Source: an uncultured Bacteroidales bacterium (GTDB lineage: Bacteria > Bacteroidota > Bacteroidia > Bacteroidales > UBA932). Taken from it: a stretch of 36,877 nt of DNA. Where the stretch lies: NCBI GenBank assembly GCA_945868745.1, contig CAMBMK010000012.1, positions 1-36,877 on the forward strand, in the 5' to 3' direction. The notes beneath the pieces were generated by a model. It searched no databases. It was not told the origin of the DNA and saw nothing but the letters and a program-made list of their open reading frames with translations. A program made the translations under genes and the position numbers. Positions 1 to 7,042 of this stretch are shown here, one piece after another (within the stretch, counting starts at the first letter, position 1; each line of letters starts with the position of its first letter).

Positions 1-300
1 GGTGAAAAGACCGGTGCACAGACCCGTATCGCCGATGTACAGAGAGCTGTCAGCTATTATGTGGAGAATGGTGACTATTGGAAGATCGACAATGTTACCC
101 TCGGATATAATATGAAATTCAAGAACAATTATATCAAGGGACTGCGCGTCTATGGCACTGTTCACAACCTTGCTACGATTACCGGATACACTGGACTTGA
201 TCCTGAGGTTCCGAGCATCGGATATACTGCCGGTACCGATGAACGTGACAAGTATCCTACCATCCGTTCATATACCTTTGGTGTAAATCTTACATTCTAA
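1..300 (+). CDS. SusC-family TonB-dependent outer-membrane receptor, C-terminal end (partial)
   Basis: The window opens inside this gene; frame 1 is open from base 1 to the TAA at 298-300, giving 99 residues. The fragment has the alternating aromatic/polar pattern of outer-membrane beta strands and finishes on a terminal phenylalanine (SYTFGVNLTF), the BAM recognition signature. The stretch YWKIDNVTLGYN is typical of the last strands of SusC proteins, which import oligosaccharides or peptides with TonB energy. A SusD gene follows 15 bases later, which fixes the family. The N-terminal plug and carboxypeptidase-like domain lie outside the window, so the substrate cannot be judged. Confidence 0.9.
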   Translation, partial: GEKTGAQTRIADVQRAVSYYVENGDYWKIDNVTLGYNMKFKNNYIKGLRVYGTVHNLATITGYTGLDPEVPSIGYTAGTDERDKYPTIRSYTFGVNLTF

Positions 301-315
301 TTGAGGACCATCATT

Positions 316-2091
316 ATGAAAAAGATAATCAAATCATTATTCGCTTTTGCTGCGGCTTCCGTAATGCTTACGGGTTGCTTTGACCTCGAGGAGCATGCTT
401 ATTCGGAAGTTGTCTCGAAGGATTTCGAGCCGACAGATCAGGATGTGGTTGCGCTTCTTGCCCTTTCCTACTCTGAATTCGGAGCTTTTATGGACTGGTA
501 CGGTATGTTTGACTGCTTTGAGGAGTCTGCAGACGTAATCATAACCCCTACCCGCCCTAACGGTTGGGATGACGGTGGTGTTTACAAGAGAATGCATTGG
601 CACAAATGGAACTCCGAGGATCCGGGTTCTCCTGCAAGCCTTTATTATTATGCTTTCTCCGGAATCAACTCCGCCAACAAGGTTCTTGACCAGCTCAAGG
701 ACGGTTCCCTCCCTGCAGGAGATCTTACCGAGGCTGCCATCGATGAATTGAAGGCTCTCCGTGCCGTATGGTATGCTGTACTTCTCGATTCCCACGGAAA
801 TGTTCCGATTGTGACCACATTCTCCCAGACCGAGAATCCTGAGCAGAGCACCAGAAGGCGTGTTTACGAGTTCGTTACAAAACAGCTCGAGGAAGTTATC
901 GCTTCCGGAAAGGTTACCGAGACCAAGTCTGACTATACCCGTCTCAACATGTGGGGTGTCAAGATGGCCCTCATGAGAGTATATCTCAATGCTGAGGTCT
1001 ATGTTGGCGTCAAGGAATACGACAAGGCCCTTGCTCTTGCTGAGGATATCATCCACAATGGCCCATATGCCCTTTCCAATGATTATTCCGACAACTTCAA
1101 GTGGGATGTTGACCAGACCAATACCGAGATTATCTTCGGTATCCCTTATGACGAGGTTTATCCTACCGGAGAACGCGTGTTCTCAATGGGTATGAAGTTC
1201 TATCCTCCGTCCGAGGGCAAGGAGCACTTCGGATACTCCGAATCCACTTGGGGTGGAAACTGCGGCAACCCTCAGTTCATCAAATCATATGATCCTGCGG
1301 ACAAGCGTCTTGAAAAGACCTGGGCCCACGGTCCTATGATGTCCAAGAGCGATCCTAACAAGATTGCATGGTACTGCCTCAACTATCTTCCTTCGATTTC
1401 AGGTGCAAAGGATGATCTTTCTTTCACCTCTGTCGATTTCGGATGCCGTCAGGTCAAGTATCAGGTCAATCCTGACGTGCCTCATATGAACCACTGGGGC
1501 AATGACGTGTCATGGTTCCGTCTTGCCGAGGCATACTACACCGCTGCAGAGTGCATCCTCCGCGGTTCTGCTTCCAAACACGGAAAGACCGCAGCCGAGT
1601 ATGTCAATGCTGTCCGCAGCCGTTCTGTCGCTACCCCTCTCACCGATGCTGACCTCAAGTCAACCACTTCAAGGGTACAGTACGGTCTCTGCACTTTCGG
1701 TGACATCACCACTGAAGATATGACCAAGTATGGCATCTTCCACAACTGGGATGACGACAACAGGGCAGCGCAGCTCGAGGCTTCACAGGTTGCAGTTCCT
1801 TCCGGAGCAGACAATGACCCTATCTTCCTTGCAGGAATGTATGACGAGTGGGGATATGAGTTCGCGCTCGAAGGTCTTCGCCGCCAGCAGATGATCCGCT
1901 TCGGTACCTACAGCACCCGCAACTGGTTCAACCATGAGGCTGACGGTGACGACACCAAGGCTCTCTATCCTATCGCAAGGTCAGACCAGGAGTCCAATGA
2001 GAATATCGGCCAGAATCCGGGATACAACTCCGTCAACGGAAAGTATGCTTCTGATGTTGCCAATGATGATCCTATTCCTGACAATATGTAA
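316..2091 (+). CDS. SusD/RagB-family surface substrate-binding lipoprotein
   Basis: The product is 591 residues, a normal SusD length. I chose the ATG at 316 over the in-frame TTG at 301 because it begins directly with a lipoprotein signal (MKKIIKSLFAFAAASVMLTG before Cys). Acidic residues soon after the Cys (CFDLEEH) resemble the Bacteroidota surface-export signal. The body is rich in Trp/Tyr, with a helical TPR-like N-terminal half and the typical SusD region WFRLAEAYYTAAE near residue 400, followed by a late EFALEGLRRQQMIRFG segment. SusD caps the SusC barrel and presents ligand to it. Glycan or peptide substrate cannot be told from sequence. It forms one transcription unit with the SusC gene. 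Confidence 0.93.
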   Translation: MKKIIKSLFAFAAASVMLTGCFDLEEHAYSEVVSKDFEPTDQDVVALLALSYSEFGAFMDWYGMFDCFEESADVIITPTRPNGWDDGGVYKRMHWHKWNSEDPGSPASLYYYAFSGINSANKVLDQLKDGSLPAGDLTEAAIDELKALRAVWYAVLLDSHGNVPIVTTFSQTENPEQSTRRRVYEFVTKQLEEVIASGKVTETKSDYTRLNMWGVKMALMRVYLNAEVYVGVKEYDKALALAEDIIHNGPYALSNDYSDNFKWDVDQTNTEIIFGIPYDEVYPTGERVFSMGMKFYPPSEGKEHFGYSESTWGGNCGNPQFIKSYDPADKRLEKTWAHGPMMSKSDPNKIAWYCLNYLPSISGAKDDLSFTSVDFGCRQVKYQVNPDVPHMNHWGNDVSWFRLAEAYYTAAECILRGSASKHGKTAAEYVNAVRSRSVATPLTDADLKSTTSRVQYGLCTFGDITTEDMTKYGIFHNWDDDNRAAQLEASQVAVPSGADNDPIFLAGMYDEWGYEFALEGLRRQQMIRFGTYSTRNWFNHEADGDDTKALYPIARSDQESNENIGQNPGYNSVNGKYASDVANDDPIPDNM

Positions 2092-2106
2092 TATTCACTG
2101 TACTTT

Positions 2107-2130
2107 TACCGGGGCTACCATACCCCGGTA
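2107..2130 (+). other. Intercistronic stem-loop between susD and the small lipoprotein gene
   Basis: A perfect 8-bp inverted repeat (TACCGGGG / CCCCGGTA) with an 8-base loop lies 16 bases after the susD stop. No immediate T-tract follows, so it is more likely an mRNA-stabilising or partial-attenuation hairpin than a full terminator. It would let susCD and the following lipoprotein be expressed at different levels. Confidence 0.5.
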
Positions 2131-2170
2131 AGGTATGGAACTTTTTAACCAGAGATATACATACAATACT

Positions 2171-2740
2171 ATGATCAAGAAATTTTCAGCAATTGCCCTT
2201 GCAGTTCTCACATTGGCAGCTTGCGCTCCTGAATATGGATTCGAGGATATTCCTCTCGTTATCGAAGAGCTTGTCACCTCAGGTGAAGGAAATCTCCTTT
2301 CGAGGGCTGACGGAAAGGAAACCCAACACACGTATTCTTTTGATGTGACCGAGAACGAGGTGAAGATCACTGCTACTCTTTCAAAGTCTGATAAGGACAA
2401 CTGGGTTGTCGGCTATTTCATCCTTCCTTCAAGCATGCTTAAGGAGGTCATCGGAGACTGCGACCTTTCTGATTGGGAGACTTTCCACTCTACAACAGCA
2501 GACAGCTGGTCCACTTACGCTCCGGGAGAATGGGTTGACGCTTCAGGCAACTCCACATCCTGGGATAAGGGCCATGTTTACTGGTTCTATCAGAACTTTG
2601 CAGATTATGAGGGTTTCGCCATGAAGGATGCTTTCTGCATCGGACACAACCCTGACAATGATGTTGTAGGGGAGACCATCACTTCCAAATGCGTCATCAA
2701 CGGTATTCCGTTCAATGTAACGGTTAAGGTTGTAGATTAA
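2171..2740 (+). CDS. Small secreted lipoprotein downstream of SusCD
   Basis: The product is 189 residues with a clear lipoprotein signal (MIKKFSAIALAVLTLAAC, Cys18). The ATG at 2171 is preferred to the in-frame ATG at 2135 because it starts the signal peptide. After the lipobox there is a beta-rich domain: a THTYSF strand, an aromatic central region with GEWVDASGN, and a closing IPFNVTVKVVD strand. The pattern resembles DUF4859-type lipoproteins from polysaccharide-utilisation loci, but I am not certain of this family. Position suggests an accessory surface-binding protein (SusE/F-like in role) of the same locus. No catalytic residues are evident. Confidence 0.75.
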   Translation: MIKKFSAIALAVLTLAACAPEYGFEDIPLVIEELVTSGEGNLLSRADGKETQHTYSFDVTENEVKITATLSKSDKDNWVVGYFILPSSMLKEVIGDCDLSDWETFHSTTADSWSTYAPGEWVDASGNSTSWDKGHVYWFYQNFADYEGFAMKDAFCIGHNPDNDVVGETITSKCVINGIPFNVTVKVVD

Positions 2741-2743
2741 TTG

Positions 2744-2775
2744 TCCCGGGGCGTGGGTTTTCTTCACGCCTGGGA
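2744..2775 (+). terminator. Terminator-like hairpin after the SusCD locus
   Basis: Immediately after the lipoprotein stop, GGCGTG (2750-2755) pairs with CACGCC (2765-2770), and TCCC pairs with GGGA beyond a small bulge. No run of T follows, so intrinsic termination is uncertain, but the position fits the end of the SusCD transcript. Confidence 0.45.
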
Positions 2776-2821
2776 TACAGATAATATAAACTACTGACTG
2801 ACAAATATATTTCTATACCCT

Positions 2822-2937
2822 GGACAGAAGGGCGCCAGTTACCGCTTGACCTGAACTTGGACTGTGTAATCTTTTTCATAAGTATTATGAATTATTGGTC
2901 AGTTTGCACCCTTCTGTCCTTTTTAATGTTTTTTTAG
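2822..2937 (+). ncRNA. Candidate structured RNA in the intergenic region (unidentified)
   Basis: GGACAGAAGGG at 2822-2832 is the exact reverse complement of 2909-2919. Weaker pairing extends inward (GC.CCAGTTACC against GGTCAGTTTGC). The enclosed stretch contains a second hairpin at 2875-2891 (TTCATAA, loop GTA, TTATGAA). The distal arm is followed by TTTTT and then TTTTTTT (2920-2936), as expected at the 3' end of a plus-strand transcript. No ORF of note is present. It could be a small RNA, a leader of pruA, or only a large terminator of the SusCD unit. No Rfam family could be assigned by eye. Confidence 0.35.
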
Positions 2938-2941
2938 CTTT

Positions 2942-2979
2942 TTAAGAAATTCTATGGGTTTTTCCATAGAATTTCTTAA
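2942..2979. promoter_or_regulatory. Perfect 16-bp palindrome upstream of pruA, possible operator or hairpin
   Basis: TTAAGAAATTCTATGG (2942-2957), loop GTTTTT, and its exact reverse complement (2964-2979). The right arm runs into TAACTTTA (2977-2984), a 7-of-8 match to the Bacteroidota -7 box TAnnTTTG, about 62 bases before the pruA start. This arrangement could be a repressor site over the promoter of the hydroxyproline operon, or an RNA hairpin in an upstream transcript. Other than this and the 2822-2937 structure, the 305-base gap before pruA contains AT-rich sequence without genes. Confidence 0.4.
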
Positions 2980-3045
2980 CTTTATACCCCAAAGAGCAAA
3001 TTATATCTCTTAAAAATAAAAACATTTTAACACACACAGAACGAT

Positions 3046-4671
3046 ATGAACAATTCAATTGTAAATTTCCCTTGCCCGGCCAACGAACCGGTCAAGAGCT
3101 ATCTCAAGGGTTCCCCGGAGAGAATTGCACTTGATGCAGAGCTCGAGCGTCAGTACAACACTGAGATCGAGATTCCTATCATCATCGGTGGTAAGGAAAT
3201 CCGTACCGGCAACACCGGCAAGGTTACCTGCCCTCACGAGCACGACCACGTCCTCGCAACCTACCACAAGGTATCCGAGAAAGAGGTCAACATGGCAATC
3301 GAGGCAGCTATGGAAGCACACAAGGAGTGGTCCAGGACAGACTGGACAGTAAGGGCAGCCATCGTTCTGAAGATGGCGGAACTCCTCGCCACCAAGTACC
3401 GTCCGATCATCAATGCTGCATGTATGCTCGGACAGAGCAAGAACATCTACCAGGCAGAGATCGACTCGGCTTGCGAGACCATCGACTTCTTCCGCTACAA
3501 TGTGCACTTCGCATCAAAGATCTACAGCATGCAGCCTAAGAACGGCGTCGGCAACATCAACTACACCGAGTACCGTCCGCTCGAGGGATTTGTGCTTGCA
3601 GTAACTCCGTTCAACTTCACCTCAATCGCTTCCAACCTCTGCATGTCACCGGTCCTGATGGGCAATGTGGCTCTCTGGAAGCCTTCAACCACCTCCCTCC
3701 TGAGCAACTACTATCTCATGAAGCTCTATGAGGAGGCCGGTCTCCCTGCAGGAGTCATCAACTTCCTCCCTGGCAGCGGCGCCCTCATCGGCAACACCTG
3801 CACCGCTTCCCACTACTTCGCAGGCATCCACTTCACCGGATCCACCGGCACCTTCAACAGCCTCTGGAATGCAGCCGGCGCAAATCTCGGAAAATACATC
3901 TCATACCCTCGTCTCGTAGGTGAGACCGGAGGAAAGGACTTCATCTTCGTACATCCTTCAGCCGATCCAAAGGCAGTTGCCACTGCAGCATTCTGCGGCG
4001 CATTCGAGTTCCAGGGCCAGAAGTGCTCCGCCGCTTCCCGCATGTACATCCCTAAGAGCCTTTGGGGCGATGTTCTCGGCCGCATGAAGGAGCTTGCATC
4101 CGAGGTCAAGATGGGTGACGTGATGGATCACGACAATTTCATCAACGCAGTCATCGACCAGGCTTCCTTCAAGAACATTTCTTCCTATATCGAGTATGCA
4201 AAGGCAGCTTCCGACGCACAGATCGTAATCGGCGGCAAGTGTGACGACAGCAAGGGCTGGTTCGTGGAGCCTACCGTGATCGAGACCTCAAACCCTCACT
4301 TCAAGTCAATGGAAGAGGAAATCTTCGGACCTGTACTTACCGTTTATCCTTACGATGACGACAAGGTTGAAGAGACCGTGAAGCTCTGCGACGGGACCTC
4401 TCCTTACGGACTTACCGGTGCTGTGTTCGGACGTGACCGCATGGCTGTCCAGAAGATTGCCGATGACCTCCGCTATGCAGCCGGCAACTTCTACATCAAC
4501 GACAAGCCGACAGGAGCAGTCGTAGGCAACCAGCCGTTCGGCGGCTCAAGGGCATCCGGTACCAACGACAAGGCAGGCGGCGAGTTCAACCTCATCCGCT
4601 GGGTGATCCCGAGAGTTGTGAAAGAGACCCTCGTTTCTCCTACCGACTACCGTTACACTTATATGAAATAA
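3046..4671 (+). CDS. pruA: Delta-1-pyrroline-5-carboxylate dehydrogenase
   Basis: The enzyme oxidises P5C (as glutamate semialdehyde) to L-glutamate with NAD+, in the cytoplasm. The 541-residue product is a single aldehyde-dehydrogenase domain without the proline dehydrogenase module of fused PutA. The general base is Glu293 in GETGGKD and the nucleophile Cys327 in GQKCSA, with the usual 34-residue spacing. Length and motifs fit the monofunctional, ALDH4A1-like P5C dehydrogenases. It is the first gene of a five-gene same-strand run, 15 bases ahead of a lipoprotein peptidase. No proline dehydrogenase gene is in the window. Its P5C source is therefore probably HypD, encoded downstream, which produces exactly this compound. 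Confidence 0.93.
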   Translation: MNNSIVNFPCPANEPVKSYLKGSPERIALDAELERQYNTEIEIPIIIGGKEIRTGNTGKVTCPHEHDHVLATYHKVSEKEVNMAIEAAMEAHKEWSRTDWTVRAAIVLKMAELLATKYRPIINAACMLGQSKNIYQAEIDSACETIDFFRYNVHFASKIYSMQPKNGVGNINYTEYRPLEGFVLAVTPFNFTSIASNLCMSPVLMGNVALWKPSTTSLLSNYYLMKLYEEAGLPAGVINFLPGSGALIGNTCTASHYFAGIHFTGSTGTFNSLWNAAGANLGKYISYPRLVGETGGKDFIFVHPSADPKAVATAAFCGAFEFQGQKCSAASRMYIPKSLWGDVLGRMKELASEVKMGDVMDHDNFINAVIDQASFKNISSYIEYAKAASDAQIVIGGKCDDSKGWFVEPTVIETSNPHFKSMEEEIFGPVLTVYPYDDDKVEETVKLCDGTSPYGLTGAVFGRDRMAVQKIADDLRYAAGNFYINDKPTGAVVGNQPFGGSRASGTNDKAGGEFNLIRWVIPRVVKETLVSPTDYRYTYMK

Positions 4672-4686
4672 ACCAATCAGACCAGT

Positions 4687-5535
4687 ATGAAAAGATATTT
4701 TATCCCGGCAATTGCCGCTCTTGCACTCCTCTGCTCATGCGGGGGCAACAATCAGCAGTCAGCACAGGAAGTCGAGACCCTCGATATCCCGGAGTGCGTA
4801 ATCACCACCCCGCCTGATTCGCTGAACCCCGATCCGTTCTACAAGAAGTACATGAATGTGAACGGTATCCACGTAATGTCATCCTGGAGGGTTCCGGATT
4901 CATGCTTCGTGGCAGCCCACAAGACTCTCTACGCAATGACAAGCATGCTTCCGGAGGATGTGCTCAACGCGATGACGAGAATCAATACACGTGTTGCAAT
5001 CATGGCACGCTATGAGGGCACGACCGACATTCCTGAACACAGGTATCTTGTGAACGACACCACGCTCAACTGGGACCTCCGTGCAAGGGGACTGGGCGGT
5101 ACTCTCCATGAGCCGATCACCAGCTGCGCCGAGGAAAATATCCTTGCATACCAGATTGACAAGTATCACGCAGAGGACATCCTCATCCACGAGTTCGCCC
5201 ACTCAATCCATCTCATCGGCATCCTCCAGGTACATCCTGAGATCAACGACGAGCTGACAACCCTCCTCGAGGCTGCAAGGGCCGAGGGCAAGTATCAGGG
5301 CACTTATGCAGGCACCAACATCGAAGAGTATTTCGCCGAGGGCGTGCAGGACTGGTTCAATGTCAATGCCGAGACTCCATATGCAGACGGCAAGCACAAC
5401 TGGGTCAACACCCGCGAGGAGCTCCAGGAGTATGACCCGGGCCTCTACAACCTGCTCGCGCAGTATTTCCCGGCAACTACTCTCCAGATCAGCAAGCACA
5501 AGAAAGTGAACGAGATAGGTCCTTACAAAAATTAG
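4687..5535 (+). CDS. HExxH zinc-metallopeptidase-like lipoprotein
   Basis: The product is 282 residues with a lipoprotein signal (MKRYFIPAIAALALLCSC) and a mature Cys followed by a Gly/Asn/Gln linker. The zinc motif is HEFAH at residues 168-172; a downstream IEEYFAEG segment (residues 212-219) offers Glu214 or Glu218 as the third ligand. HExxH followed by EYFAE is reminiscent of gluzincins of the anthrax lethal factor/Pro-Pro endopeptidase kind (M34), but I do not claim family membership. The envelope location and the position between pruA and an Xaa-Pro aminopeptidase gene suggest trimming of imino-acid-rich peptides before uptake. Substrate and activity are unproven. Confidence 0.72.
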   Translation: MKRYFIPAIAALALLCSCGGNNQQSAQEVETLDIPECVITTPPDSLNPDPFYKKYMNVNGIHVMSSWRVPDSCFVAAHKTLYAMTSMLPEDVLNAMTRINTRVAIMARYEGTTDIPEHRYLVNDTTLNWDLRARGLGGTLHEPITSCAEENILAYQIDKYHAEDILIHEFAHSIHLIGILQVHPEINDELTTLLEAARAEGKYQGTYAGTNIEEYFAEGVQDWFNVNAETPYADGKHNWVNTREELQEYDPGLYNLLAQYFPATTLQISKHKKVNEIGPYKN

Positions 5536-5558
5536 AAAACCACTTTGATTTTTCCGGA

Positions 5559-5582
5559 GGGGATGGCGGTCACGTCATCCCC
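5559..5582 (+). other. Intercistronic hairpin before the Xaa-Pro aminopeptidase gene
   Basis: A perfect 7-bp stem (GGGGATG / CATCCCC) with a 10-base loop lies in the 74-base gap between the lipoprotein peptidase and pepP genes. There is no T-tract, so it probably modulates message stability or processing and does not end the transcript. Confidence 0.35.
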
Positions 5583-5609
5583 GTACGGGAATAATGACAC
5601 GACAACACC

Positions 5610-7001
5610 ATGTTCGCAAAAGAAACCTATATCCGCCGCAGGGAGCGTCTCAAGAAGGACGTCGGCACAGGCATTCTCCTTTTCCTCGGAAACAATGAAG
5701 TAGGAATGAACTATGAGGACAATACCTACCATTTCCGTCAGGACAGCTCTTTCCTCTATTTCTTCGGTCTCGACTATGCAGGACTCGCAGCTGTCATCGA
5801 CATCGATGAGGACAGGGAGGTCGTTTTCGGCAATGATCTGACAATCGACGACATTGTCTGGCAGGGGACACAGCCTACCCTCAAGGAGAAGAGCGAAGTT
5901 GTGGGCGTTCACAGCACCCTTCCGCTCGGTGACCTTGCAGGTTATCTTTCACGCGCTGCGGCGAAAGGCCAGAGAATCCATTTCCTCCCTCCTTACAGGG
6001 GAGACCACAAAATCTGGCTCAACGAGCTTCTCGGCGTAAAGCCCCAGGAGCAGAAGGCTGCAGCATCCGTGGATTTCGTGAAGGCAGTGGTCGCACAGCG
6101 CAACCATAAGGATGCAGAAGAGCTCGCAGCCATCGAAAAGGCTGTTGACATCAGCACAAGGATGCACCTTGAGGCATACAGGCTTGCAAAGCCGGGCGTG
6201 CGCGAAGCTACCGTTGCGGCAGCAGTAGAACGCATTGCCTCTGACGAAGGTATCGGACTCAGTTTCCCTACAATCGCCACTGTCCAGGGACAGATTCTCC
6301 ACAACCACGGTTATGTACACACTCTCGAGGAGGGCCAGATCTTCCTTCTCGACGCCGGTGCCGAGTGTTCGGAGCACTATGCGGGCGACCTCTCGTCAGC
6401 ATTCCCTGTAAGCGAAAAGTTTACCGAACGTCAGGAATTCATCTACAATCTCCACCTGGCATCCTTCCAGGCTGCCGTTGACACTCTCGCACTTGGAGTT
6501 CCGTTCCGCAATGCACACATCGCGGCCGCCGCGAAGATTGTCGAGGGCATGAAGGAAATCGGCCTTATGAAGGGCAACGCCCAGGATGCTGCGGAGAGCG
6601 GGGCATATGCAATCTTCTTCCCTTGCGGCCTCGGCCATATGATGGGACTCGATGTCCATGACATGGAGAACCTCGGAGAGCAGTATGTGGGTTATCCTGA
6701 GGGAGTTGCAAAGAGCACCCAGTTCGGGTTCAAGTCCCTGCGCCTTGCACGTCCGCTCGAGGAAGGTTTCGTATTCACCGTGGAGCCGGGCATCTATTTC
6801 ATGCCGGAACTCATCGACAAGTGGCACGCGGAGAAGAAATTTACCGAGTTCATCAATTACGACAAGATCGAGGACTGGAAGGGATTCACAGGTCTGCGCA
6901 ACGAGCTCGACTATGTGATGACAAAGGACGGCGCACGTCTCCTCGGTACTGTCAAGAAGCCTATGAGCATAGAGGAAATCTATGCGGCAAAGAATGCATA
7001 A
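5610..7001 (+). CDS. pepP: Xaa-Pro aminopeptidase (M24B)
   Basis: It removes the N-terminal residue from peptides whose second residue is proline, in the cytoplasm, using two metal ions. The 463-residue product has the N-terminal aminopeptidase-P domain (about residues 1-150, with FRQDSSFLYFFGL) and a pita-bread catalytic domain. All five metal ligands are visible: Asp248 (LLDAGAE), Asp260 (YAGDLSS), His343 (GLGHMMG), Glu392 (VEPGIYF) and Glu432 (GLRNELDYV). The gene sits 41 bases before hypD in the same operon. It could free the residue preceding Pro or Hyp in collagen-type peptides; activity on Xaa-Hyp bonds is an inference. Confidence 0.93.
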   Translation: MFAKETYIRRRERLKKDVGTGILLFLGNNEVGMNYEDNTYHFRQDSSFLYFFGLDYAGLAAVIDIDEDREVVFGNDLTIDDIVWQGTQPTLKEKSEVVGVHSTLPLGDLAGYLSRAAAKGQRIHFLPPYRGDHKIWLNELLGVKPQEQKAAASVDFVKAVVAQRNHKDAEELAAIEKAVDISTRMHLEAYRLAKPGVREATVAAAVERIASDEGIGLSFPTIATVQGQILHNHGYVHTLEEGQIFLLDAGAECSEHYAGDLSSAFPVSEKFTERQEFIYNLHLASFQAAVDTLALGVPFRNAHIAAAAKIVEGMKEIGLMKGNAQDAAESGAYAIFFPCGLGHMMGLDVHDMENLGEQYVGYPEGVAKSTQFGFKSLRLARPLEEGFVFTVEPGIYFMPELIDKWHAEKKFTEFINYDKIEDWKGFTGLRNELDYVMTKDGARLLGTVKKPMSIEEIYAAKNA

Positions 7002-7042
7002 TCAACTGAAAACCAACAATACTACAACACATTGTCATAATT

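Noticed and set aside
337..1056. 239-codon minus-strand ORF inside susD, and similar long antisense ORFs at 7022-7933, 12257-12838, 21368-22534, 23672-24445 and 25073-25699
   Set aside because: They mirror strongly conserved genes on the other strand; their translations lack domain motifs and have shadow-like composition.
2822..2937. Identification as a named RNA such as a Bacteroidales-1/6S-like RNA
   Set aside because: The structure is suggestive, but size and sequence were not matched to any family by eye; left as an unidentified candidate.
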